Virus record (IMG/VR): IMGVR_UViG_3300036790_000048
Span: 62,001-126,000 of that record
DNA length: 64,000 bases
Reading direction: 5' to 3' (one strand)
From: a virus
The position numbers and the translations under genes were made by a program. The notes beneath the pieces are model-generated. The model worked only from the letters and a program-made list of their open reading frames with translations. It did not search any database and was not told the origin of the DNA. Within the stretch, counting starts at the first letter, position 1, and every line of letters starts with the position of its first letter. Shown in pieces: positions 14,038-20,900 of the stretch.

Positions 14038-14273
14038 CTAAGCCTCGTGTCCACTCTGTTCCCGGCGAAGTCGCCCGTCTCCGCCAGCGTCATCATGACC
14101 TGGTTCTCCAGCCAGTGAATCAAGTCCTCGCCCGACTTCTGGTCCCTGATCTGCGGGTACGTCTGCGGTGCCCATCCTGCCAGAGCGCGGTCAGTCGGCT
14201 CCAGCCACACCAGCGCCATGCACGCGAACGACCCTGGGCTCAGCTTGCGCTCGGTCGCATTCCAGTGCGTCAC
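14034..14273 (-). CDS. 79-residue hypothetical protein
   Basis: GTG at 14273 (GTGA overlap). Contains FACMALVWLEPTDRALAGW and a helical acidic C-terminus (SGEDLIHWLENQVMMTLAET). No domain recognised. Confidence 0.6.
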   Translation of the reverse strand: MTHWNATERKLSPGSFACMALVWLEPTDRALAGWAPQTYPQIRDQKSGEDLIHWLENQVMMTLAETGDFAGNRVDTRLR

Positions 14274-14545
14274 GGCTCGTCCTCGCCGCTCACGTGGATG
14301 ATGCCGTCATTGGCGAACGGGTCGCACACGTGCTCGCTGTCCAGGTGCTGGGCGCTCGCCACGATGTCCCCCGCGCGAATCCCGCCGATGAACAGCTGCT
14401 TAACCAATATGTGCAGCGGCACCGACCCGTCGCCGCTCTTGACCGCGGTCACCTGCTCGCCGCAGTCCGGGCACTTGAACGTCAGCACCAGCGCGCCCTT
14501 GGCGTTGACGCCCGCGTAGACCTCCCAGTCGGCCGCAGTGCTCAC
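14270..14545 (-). CDS. Zinc-ribbon-containing hypothetical protein
   Basis: 91 residues from the GTG at 14545, which overlaps the preceding TGA. TFKCPDCGEQVTAV is one CxxC; a lone Cys follows near residue 80 (EHVCDPF). N-terminal half is beta-rich. Function unknown. Confidence 0.6.
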   Translation of the reverse strand: MSTAADWEVYAGVNAKGALVLTFKCPDCGEQVTAVKSGDGSVPLHILVKQLFIGGIRAGDIVASAQHLDSEHVCDPFANDGIIHVSGEDEP

Positions 14546-14775
14546 GACGCGGGTCCAGCGTGATCGTCGCACACGCCCTGCACGCACCGGTGGCGCGGGT
14601 CCGTCACGGGCAGGCTGGCCGCCTCCAGCGGCAGCAGAGGCACGACCTCGCCGCGCTCGATCATGCACATCCTGCACGGGCACACCGGGTCGCGCTTGGG
14701 CTGCGCCGCCCACCCGAGGTAATCCCATATCGGGTACAGGCCCCTAGCCCAGACCCTCCGCAGCAGGCTCCTCAT
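14542..14775 (-). CDS. Small Cys-rich protein
   Basis: 77 residues from ATG at 14775. Basic aromatic N-terminus (MRSLLRRVWARGLYPIWDYL), then CPCRMCMIERGE and a C-terminal HRCVQGVCDDH, a likely zinc site. Overlaps the previous gene by 32 bases. Function unknown. Confidence 0.55.
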   Translation of the reverse strand: MRSLLRRVWARGLYPIWDYLGWAAQPKRDPVCPCRMCMIERGEVVPLLPLEAASLPVTDPRHRCVQGVCDDHAGPAS

Positions 14776-14884
14776 CGTCGTCACCCCCGAACACGTCGAA
14801 GTCCGCCGCCGCGTAGCACCAGTCAACCAGCTGCGCGCTGGTCATCCTCGGCGCTCGCAGCCACGCCAGCAGCCTCTTGATCAT
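14744..14884 (-). CDS. 46-residue hypothetical protein
   Basis: ATG at 14884. Basic amphipathic N-terminus MIKRLLAWLRAPR followed by a helix and an acidic end (GGDDDEEPAAEG). Overlaps the neighbours on both sides, so translation is likely coupled. Function unknown. Confidence 0.5.
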   Translation of the reverse strand: MIKRLLAWLRAPRMTSAQLVDWCYAAADFDVFGGDDDEEPAAEGLG

Positions 14885-15032
14885 CGCCAGTCCTCCTGCA
14901 GGTGCACCACGGGAACCCGTCCGCGCCCCACTTGGAATTATCGGGGTGCCGCGCCACCAGGCACCACGTCTCATGCCAAGCGCCCGCGCCCGGGTAAGCC
15001 TCCACCCAGACGCGAGCGCCGCCGTCCGTCAC
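14823..15032 (-). CDS. 69-residue hypothetical protein with CxC
   Basis: GTG at 15032, one base after the TAA of the lipoprotein gene. Contains WVEAYPGAGAWHETWCLVAR, then PWCTCRRTG. The last about 20 residues overlap the next gene by 62 bases in another frame. Function unknown. Confidence 0.5.
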   Translation of the reverse strand: MTDGGARVWVEAYPGAGAWHETWCLVARHPDNSKWGADGFPWCTCRRTGDDQEAAGVAASAEDDQRAAG

Positions 15033-15033
15033 C

Positions 15034-15417
15034 TTAGCGGTCCCCGCCGCTGAACCCGTGGTCCCCGCCGTCACCCCCGTCATCGCCGCCGAACACGCTG
15101 TGGCTGACCGCGTGGTCGGCTGCAGGCACGTCGTCGTCGGCCGGCTCGTGCGAGGTGTCGCTCCAGTACGTCGCAGGCAGGTAGCGCTGCTCAGGCTGCC
15201 CCGTCGTCATCTGCCGCCACAGCAGGTAGCTGACGTAGAAGTTGTTGCCGTTGCTGTCCTGCATGCAGTACGCCGGGACCTTTTTACCGTTGACGACCTG
15301 CGTGCACTTGTACGTCTTGGACACCGTGCCCAGCGAGCCAGCGCACCCGCTCAGCCCCGCCGCCAGGCCAGCCGCCGTCAGTGCCGCGGCGGCCAGCCCG
15401 ATCACCTTCCTGATCAT
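15034..15417 (-). CDS. Lipoprotein
   Basis: 127 residues with a clear type II signal: MIRKVIGLAAAALTAAG, then LAAGLSGC with the lipobox Cys at about residue 25. The mature part has two cysteines that could form a disulfide (YKCTQ...PAYCMQ) and a Gly/Asp-rich acidic C-terminus (GGDDGGDGGDHG). It would be anchored on the outer face of the host membrane, where phage lipoproteins often act in superinfection exclusion; the actual role is not shown. Confidence 0.75.
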   Translation of the reverse strand: MIRKVIGLAAAALTAAGLAAGLSGCAGSLGTVSKTYKCTQVVNGKKVPAYCMQDSNGNNFYVSYLLWRQMTTGQPEQRYLPATYWSDTSHEPADDDVPAADHAVSHSVFGGDDGGDGGDHGFSGGDR

Positions 15418-15430
15418 GCACTCCCCCGAT

Positions 15431-15745
15431 CTACTCGTCCCAGTGGCGCTGGGCCGCGTCCTCGCGGTTGACCTGCCGCCGCATCTCGCGGATGCGCTTC
15501 TCCCTGCTCGGCCGGTTGTAGCCGCCGTTGCGCACCAGCGCGCGCCTCGTGCCGCCGTAGCTGTAGAGCAGCCAGGTCGCGACCCCGCCCACCAGCGAGA
15601 TCATGCCGACGAAGGTCACCAGCGCCCAGACGGCCTTGGACTTCCCCGCCGTCCGGTACGCGCCCGAAGGCTGCGCCAGGCAGTCAACAAACCCGCAGAA
15701 CCCCAGGAACGTGCTGATGACCATCCACACGATAAGCCCCGCCAT
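15431..15745 (-). CDS. Two-helix membrane protein, PLDc_N/DUF2516-like
   Basis: 104 residues: helix 1 LIVWMVISTFLGFCGFVDCL, loop with YRTAGKSKAVWALVTF, helix 2 VGMISLVGGVATWLLYSYGG, then a basic helical tail (PSREKRIREMRRQVNRED). The K-x-x-W between two helices resembles PLDc_N/DUF2516 membrane proteins of actinobacteria. Lies between a lipoprotein and a secreted protein, in an envelope-directed group. Confidence 0.65.
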   Translation of the reverse strand: MAGLIVWMVISTFLGFCGFVDCLAQPSGAYRTAGKSKAVWALVTFVGMISLVGGVATWLLYSYGGTRRALVRNGGYNRPSREKRIREMRRQVNREDAAQRHWDE

Positions 15746-15752
15746 GGCTTCC

Positions 15753-15986
15753 CTACTTCCAGAAGTTCGGGCCGACGTCCTTGACCTGAGGCGGGACGTA
15801 AGGCTTCTCGGGAAGCCCCATCGGCTGGTCGGCGTACGGGTTGTAGTGCGACGCTCCCATGCCGCCGCTGCCGTTGGCCGGTACCACCCTCGCCGGTGAC
15901 GCGCTCGCCACGGTGACGCCCCCGAACACTGACGCAGCCACCACCGCTGCCGCCACGACTGCCTTTGCCGCTACCACCATGTGCAT
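15753..15986 (-). CDS. Small secreted protein
   Basis: 77 residues with a Sec signal peptide (MHMVVAAKAVVAAAVVAASV, cleavage likely after VASA). The mature part is Gly/Pro/Tyr-rich (NPYADQPMGLPEKPYVPPQ) and about 45 residues long. ATG at 15986 behind GGGGGAGC. Role unknown. Confidence 0.65.
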   Translation of the reverse strand: MHMVVAAKAVVAAAVVAASVFGGVTVASASPARVVPANGSGGMGASHYNPYADQPMGLPEKPYVPPQVKDVGPNFWK

Positions 15987-15993
15987 GCTCCCC

Positions 15994-16080
15994 CTAGATT
16001 CCGTCCGTGTCCCTCAGCTGCGAGCGCAGCTTTGCGAACCACGCTTTGATACCGGCCCAGACACGCTTAACGATCGTCAT
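15994..16080 (-). CDS. 28-residue amphipathic peptide
   Basis: ATG at 16080, TAG at 15994. Sequence begins MTIVKRVWAGIKAWFAKLRS, a strongly amphipathic basic helix that could bind membranes. It overlaps the previous gene by 14 bases and exactly fills the gap to the secreted-protein gene. Short, so confidence is limited. Confidence 0.4.
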   Translation of the reverse strand: MTIVKRVWAGIKAWFAKLRSQLRDTDGI

Positions 16081-16237
16081 GCCTCTCCCACCATGGATGC
16101 TCCCGGTGCGGGTGGTTCTCCGCCCGCACCCTCACCTCGTACCGGGCGGTGACCGGAAACCAGCGCCACCGCCCGTGCCACAGCCGGACCCGGTGCGAGG
16201 TGACCTCGAACACGGCCCGCGCAGTCGCGACGCTCAC
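16067..16237 (-). CDS. 56-residue basic/aromatic protein
   Basis: GTG at 16237 overlaps the preceding TGA. Rich in Arg, Trp and His (RVRLWHGRWRWFPVTARYE), beta-like. Coupled to the Ig-like gene upstream. Function unknown. Confidence 0.55.
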   Translation of the reverse strand: MSVATARAVFEVTSHRVRLWHGRWRWFPVTARYEVRVRAENHPHREHPWWERHDDR

Positions 16238-16584
16238 GCCACTGCGGTGACTACGGCCTCCCACACCGAGCTGCCGTCGTCCGCGGTGGGGCCGACCTGC
16301 GTGTTGGACGTCACCGTCCACGTCCTGCCCCCGGAGTCGGTCACGGTCACCGTTGGCGTGCTCGGGACCGGTCCTCCCGCCGACGTGATGGTGATGGTCT
16401 GCGCGTCGGCCGTGGCAGTGGCCGCCGCGGCGTTGGCGACGGTGACGTTCACCGTGTCCTGCGCGGGCTGATCCGGGCCGGGCGTGAAGTCGGTCTCGGT
16501 GTAGTCAACGGTCATCTGGATCGTGTCCCCGGCGTTGTAAGCGCCGCCCTGGTTGAACACTACTGACGTGATTGCGATGGACAT
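16234..16584 (-). CDS. Small Ig-like beta-sandwich virion-type protein
   Basis: 116 residues from ATG at 16584 (AGGAGAGGCGTCAA site). The composition is Thr/Val/Ala/Gly-rich with alternating strands (TVNVTVANAAAATATADAQT, then TPTVTVTDSGGRTWTVTS), no Cys. This is typical of Ig-fold phage decoration or tail-attachment proteins. The role is inferred from composition only. Confidence 0.6.
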   Translation of the reverse strand: MSIAITSVVFNQGGAYNAGDTIQMTVDYTETDFTPGPDQPAQDTVNVTVANAAAATATADAQTITITSAGGPVPSTPTVTVTDSGGRTWTVTSNTQVGPTADDGSSVWEAVVTAVA

Positions 16585-16826
16585 TTGACGCCTCTCCTGT
16601 TTGGGTACTGCTGATATCGGGATAAGACCCACTCGGGCAGGCGCACCTCGGCCAGCATCGACGCCAGCTCGCGCCTGCTCAGGACCGCGATAGCCTCTTC
16701 GTACGTGCACGTCACCTCGTGGTGCGGCAGGCCGGGGTGCCACTTGGACGCCCTCCCGCGCCACCTGCGCGCCGGGTCGTGGTAGCCCCACCAGATGCGC
16801 AGCCGGGCGGGCAGCCCCCGCCTCAC
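16560..16826 (-). CDS. 88-residue basic protein
   Basis: GTG at 16826 (GTGA overlap). Contains LRIWWGYHDPARRWRGRASK and a helical segment CTYEEAIAVLSRRELASML. The end overlaps the Ig-like gene by 25 bases. Function unknown. Confidence 0.55.
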   Translation of the reverse strand: MRRGLPARLRIWWGYHDPARRWRGRASKWHPGLPHHEVTCTYEEAIAVLSRRELASMLAEVRLPEWVLSRYQQYPNRRGVKCPSQSRQ

Positions 16827-16990
16827 CGCGCGCTGCTCTTTTCGCACAGCTCCCGGTACTCGGCGTCCATCTTCTCGCGCCGCGTCTTCTGCTCCCACCA
16901 GAACAGGGCCGCCAGCAGCCCGGCCGCAGCCACCCCGCCGATGAACACGCCCAGCGCCACCGCGCTCAGCGTCCCGCCTACTCCGCCCAT
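16823..16990 (-). CDS. Single-pass membrane protein
   Basis: 55 residues. Gly-rich N-terminus, helix VALGVFIGGVAAAGLLAALF, then a charged cytoplasmic helix QKTRREKMDAEYRELCEK. ATG at 16990, one base after the preceding TGA. N-out/C-in topology predicted. Function unknown. Confidence 0.65.
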   Translation of the reverse strand: MGGVGGTLSAVALGVFIGGVAAAGLLAALFWWEQKTRREKMDAEYRELCEKSSAR

Positions 16991-16991
16991 C

Positions 16992-17261
16992 TCAGAACCC
17001 TCCCCTGAACTGCTGCCTGGCCGCGATGACGGCCTCATCTACCTCCGACCGCGCCGGAGGCTCGCACCCGCACTGCCCGCCGCGGTGGACCGGGTTCCGC
17101 AGCAGCGCGTTCATCCGGCTGGTCAGGTCGCGCGCCTCCTCGATCGTCAGCCGCATGCGCATCGGACCCGCGCCCAGGCAGACGACCGTGCCCGGCACCA
17201 GCCACCCGAGGTGGACCTCGCCCTCGCCGCTGTCAGTCTCCAGCGTCTCGTCTGACACCAT
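16992..17261 (-). CDS. Hypothetical protein
   Basis: 89 residues from ATG at 17261. The N-terminal half is beta-like (EVHLGWLVPGTVVCLGAGPM), then a helix (LTIEEARDLTSRMNALL) and a GGQCGCEPP turn. It overlaps the preceding gene by 29 bases. This layout resembles small actinobacterial regulatory-type proteins, but no family is certain. Confidence 0.6.
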   Translation of the reverse strand: MVSDETLETDSGEGEVHLGWLVPGTVVCLGAGPMRMRLTIEEARDLTSRMNALLRNPVHRGGQCGCEPPARSEVDEAVIAARQQFRGGF

Positions 17262-17472
17262 CGCGCCGCCCCTTTCCCGTCATCCGGTCGTACTCGGCCT
17301 GGTCGTGCTCGTGGTCCTGCGTGACGTCGCACAGCGAGCACAAGCCGTAGATGGCGCGGATCAGCCGCAGCGCCGCGTCCAGCGGGTCGGCAGGCGGGAT
17401 GCAGCCCCTGTTGTGCTCCCCCTCGCCATGCGAAGAGTCGGTGCAGTACACCCGCCCGTAAGCCTCCCGCAT
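17233..17472 (-). CDS. Hypothetical Cys/His-containing protein
   Basis: 79 residues from ATG at 17472, which follows AGGAGGGCGTT, a strong site. Contains VYCTDSSHGEGEHNRGC and GLCSLCDVTQDHEHD, likely zinc ligands. It lies inside the last 112 bases of the frame of the previous gene, suggesting that one of the two is shorter than drawn. Confidence 0.55.
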   Translation of the reverse strand: MREAYGRVYCTDSSHGEGEHNRGCIPPADPLDAALRLIRAIYGLCSLCDVTQDHEHDQAEYDRMTGKGRRDGVRRDAGD

Positions 17473-17660
17473 AACGCCCTCCTGACGACCAGCATCGCGC
17501 CCTCGCGGCCCTCAGCCATCAGCAGCGCCGTGCAGGTGTAGCTCAGGTGCCGGGCGCACGACAGCTGCCGGTCGGTCCTGCGCGTGCCGACCGACACGAC
17601 CCACCGCGGCATCGTCATGCAGCTGCCCTGCCAGTCGCAGTGCTCCCACTTCTCCGCCAT
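17361..17660 (-). CDS. Zinc-finger-type hypothetical protein
   Basis: 99 residues from ATG at 17660. N-terminal HCDWQGSC, then VGTRRTDRQLSCARHLSYTC, a C-x5-C...C-x2-H pattern seen in many small actinobacterial proteins. The part after about residue 62 overlaps the next gene by 112 bases and reads like shadow sequence. Confidence 0.55.
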   Translation of the reverse strand: MAEKWEHCDWQGSCMTMPRWVVSVGTRRTDRQLSCARHLSYTCTALLMAEGREGAMLVVRRALCGRLTGGCTAPTLRMARGSTTGAASRLPTRWTRRCG

Positions 17661-17673
17661 GGCGCTTTGCTAC

Positions 17674-17967
17674 CTACTGCCCGCCCCACAGCGGCGCGAG
17701 CTGGTTGTTGAAGTTGAACTCGCTCGCCTGCGTCGCGGTGCCGAAGTAGACCCCGGCCACCGTGTTCAGGTACGCGAGGTCGGCCAGCGCGGTGGTGGCG
17801 TCCTCGCTGCTGTAGCCCAGGGCCTCCAGCGTGGCCTGCCCGGTGCCCTGCCCGTTGACGAACGTGTTCAGGTTGGCGATGCTCTGCATGACCTGCCTCA
17901 TGCCGAGCGCGAAGTTGGTCAGCGACTGGCTCACCGAGTCAGCCGACCCCTGGTTCCCTACCGACAT
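17674..17967 (-). CDS. Small helical protein coupled to the tail-tip gene
   Basis: 97 residues from ATG at 17967, which shares a base with the TAA of the tail-tip protein (TAATG). Helical, no Cys, with LGMRQVMQSIANLNTFVNGQ and a C-terminus rich in Asn/Gln/Phe (ASEFNFNNQLAPLWGG). Likely a tail-tip accessory or tail fibre chaperone, judged by coupling and composition only. Confidence 0.65.
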   Translation of the reverse strand: MSVGNQGSADSVSQSLTNFALGMRQVMQSIANLNTFVNGQGTGQATLEALGYSSEDATTALADLAYLNTVAGVYFGTATQASEFNFNNQLAPLWGGQ

Positions 17968-20900
17968 TACGGACCCTTCCGTGTGAACGTGCTTCCCTCG
18001 CCGGTCACGAACTGGCTGGCGGCCGACGCGCCGAAGATCGACACCAGCGATATCGTGTTGGACACGGTGGTGTTGAACGTGACGCCCGTGTTCTGAGCGC
18101 TCAGGTTCATGAAGTTGGTGTTGGTGCCGGTCGAGCGCGTGCTGTTGAGGCCCAGGTGCGCCTCCCAGAAGAAGTTGGCCGTGCCGCCGGTGCCAGTGGT
18201 GATGATCTGCACGAACAACCGCGCCCAGCCCGTCAGGCCAGCGCCAGCCGACCACGACGCCGAGCCGGTGATGTCGCCGCCGCTGTCACCCGAGGTATTG
18301 GAGCCGTTCAGCTGAGGCCGCAGCTGGATCGTCTCGGACTCGTACTGCGCGTTGAACGGGACCAAGATCTCGTAGACCGTGCCGACGCTGGCGTCATTCG
18401 CGTCGATCGTCCACGCCTTGGTCAGCAGCTGCGTGCCAGCGTTGCTGTTGCTGTGCGTGGCCGCGTCGGTCTGCGAGAAGTCCAGCGTGCCCGTCTGCCC
18501 GCTGTCGCTGGTGACCGACGCCGTGCCCGCACTCGACGCCCACAGCGCCGCGTTGCCGCTCGCAGGCGTGCTCGGAGCCGACCCGCCGATGAGGGTGTAG
18601 GCGGTGCTCATCATGCCCGCGGCGATGGCGTTGCTGTACTGGTCGGTGAACGCCTCAGGGCTGACCGCGGCCACCAGCGTGGACCCGCTGGTGTAGGTGA
18701 TCACGACCTCGCCGTCAGCGCCAGCGCCCGCCTGGGTCGGAGCCGACCCGGTGGTGCCGATGACCTCCAGCTGCAGAGCCTCGCTGCCCGATCCCGTGCC
18801 GTTGAAGTAGCCGTAGTAGCTCAGGTCCCAGCTGCTCGGGCCAGGCCCGATCGTGAACCCGATCAGCGTGCCGTTCGGGAACTGGACCGGCGCGACCGTG
18901 TTGCTGTAGAGCGGCACCGTGATGCGCTCGCCCTCGTCCACGTTGAACTGCGTCAGCGCAGTCGCCCCGGTGCCGTCCCACGTGCTCGGCAGGCTGCTGC
19001 CCTTGGAAGCAGGCCAGCCGCGCAGCTGCACGGTCATGCCGCTGCCGTACCAGCTGTGCTGGTTGGACATGATGCAGTTGATCTGCGAGACGGTGACGCC
19101 CACGCACGCAGCCTGGATGGCGCTGCTGTTGAACAGCCAGGCAGCCTTCTGCGTGCCGTTGGCGCTGCCCCCCGTCGCCAGCTCGCCGCCCTGCCAGATG
19201 GTGCTGTTGCTCGCCCTCGTGCCGTTGGCGTCACCGTTGGAAGCGTCGGACCCGTAGTAGCTCTTGCTGCTGGTCGCGTCGAACGTCTGCGAGAACGCGA
19301 CCACACCAGACGCCGCCCCAGCGCCACCCCCAGCCGCACCAGGCGAGTTGCCGTTGCTGCCGTTCGCAGCCCCGTTGCCGCCATGGCCTCCAGCCGCGCC
19401 GCCTCCAGTGCCAGCCACGCCGCCAGCCGATCCGGTCGAGCCGCTGGGCACAGTCGCCTGCCCGCCGCCGTTCACCGTGCCAGCCGAGCCGCCGCCTCCA
19501 GCGCCGCCCGTGCCAGACCCCGAGTTCTGCCCAGCCCCGCCGTTCTTGTGGATAGGGTCGCTCGATCCCGTTCCGCCAGCGCCTCCCGTGCCGCCGTAGC
19601 CAGCCTGGCCGCCGTGCGCGTACGGGCCGCCGTTGAAGTAGGAGTCGCCGCCGTTGCCGCCCGCGTTCCCGGTCGAGCCGCCTCCGCCGCCGTTGCCGAC
19701 CACGTACCCGTACGTCGCCAGCGGCACGACCGGCAGGTTCGGGTTGCTGGCGCACTCGCCGCCCCCGCCAGACTCGCCGCCGTTGCTGGTGGTGCCGCCG
19801 CCTCCGCCAGCCCCAGCGCCAGTGCAGGTGACGCTGCAGGTGGTCACCCCAGCAGGCGGCGTGAACGTGTAGTTGCCGTTGCTGCTCTCGGTGATCGTGG
19901 TGGTGGTGCTCGTGTAAGCCAGCAGCCACCCGTCCGTGGAGTCGAACGTTATCTCGGTCTCGATCATGGAGCCGCCGCTGATCGGAGCCTGCGTGATCGC
20001 CGTGCCCGTCAGCGTGCTCGTGCTGTCCATGGACGAGTTGGTGATGTTGGTCGAGTCGAGGTCAACGCCGGTGATCGCGCCGCTCAGCACCTGCAGGCCA
20101 GCCGGATACGGGTTGCTGAAGCCGTCCGTGCCAGCCTGCCCGCTCCAGCTGCCCACCAGGTTGCCGGTCTGCGGCGTGCCCGAGTAGATCAGCAGCTGCC
20201 CGGCAGCGCCGTCCGCGACCACGCTCGCGCCAGTGATCGTCGTCGCGTCCACGATCCCGGCCACGACGATGCCGCTCACCAGGTTGGCGGCCAGGATCGT
20301 GTTGGCGGCGATCTGCGTCGCAGTGATGGTGCCGCTCTGGATGTTGCCCGCCTGGATGGTGCCCGAAGCTATGAGGGAGCCAGTGATCGTGCCAGCCAGG
20401 ATCTGCCCGGCCGTGATCGTGTTCGATGCGATCTGCGTGGCGGTGATCGCCCCTGCAGCTATGGCGGAGGTACCGTACTGGTAAGCCGTCCAGACGCCAG
20501 CGCTCCAGGTGCTCAGCTGGTAGCCGCTCGCGCTGTTGAACCACATGTTGCCGTTGGTGTTGCCGTGCAGCGTGTCGCCGGTGCTGATCGAGGACGATGC
20601 AGTCGGAGTGAAGCCGACGATGACGTTGCTGCCGCTCGGCGTGATGCTCGTGACCGTGAACGGGCCGCCGCGAGCGTTGGTGACGTCGGTGAACGTGTCG
20701 CCCAGCGCCAGCGGGGTGGCGCTCGTCAGGACAGACCCAGCCGTGGTGAACGTGCTCGTCGTGCCCGCGCTCGGCGTCAGGCTCCAGTCGTAAGGCGCGG
20801 AGGAGGCAACGAACACTCCAGTGCCGCCGATGGACTGCGCCACGAACCCAGCATTGCTAGCAGCCACCCCGCCCGCGGCAATAGCCGCGCTGCTGAACTG

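Noticed and set aside
15994-16080. Only a leader region rather than a gene
   Set aside because: The 28-residue amphipathic frame fits exactly between coupled genes, so it is listed at low confidence instead of being dropped.
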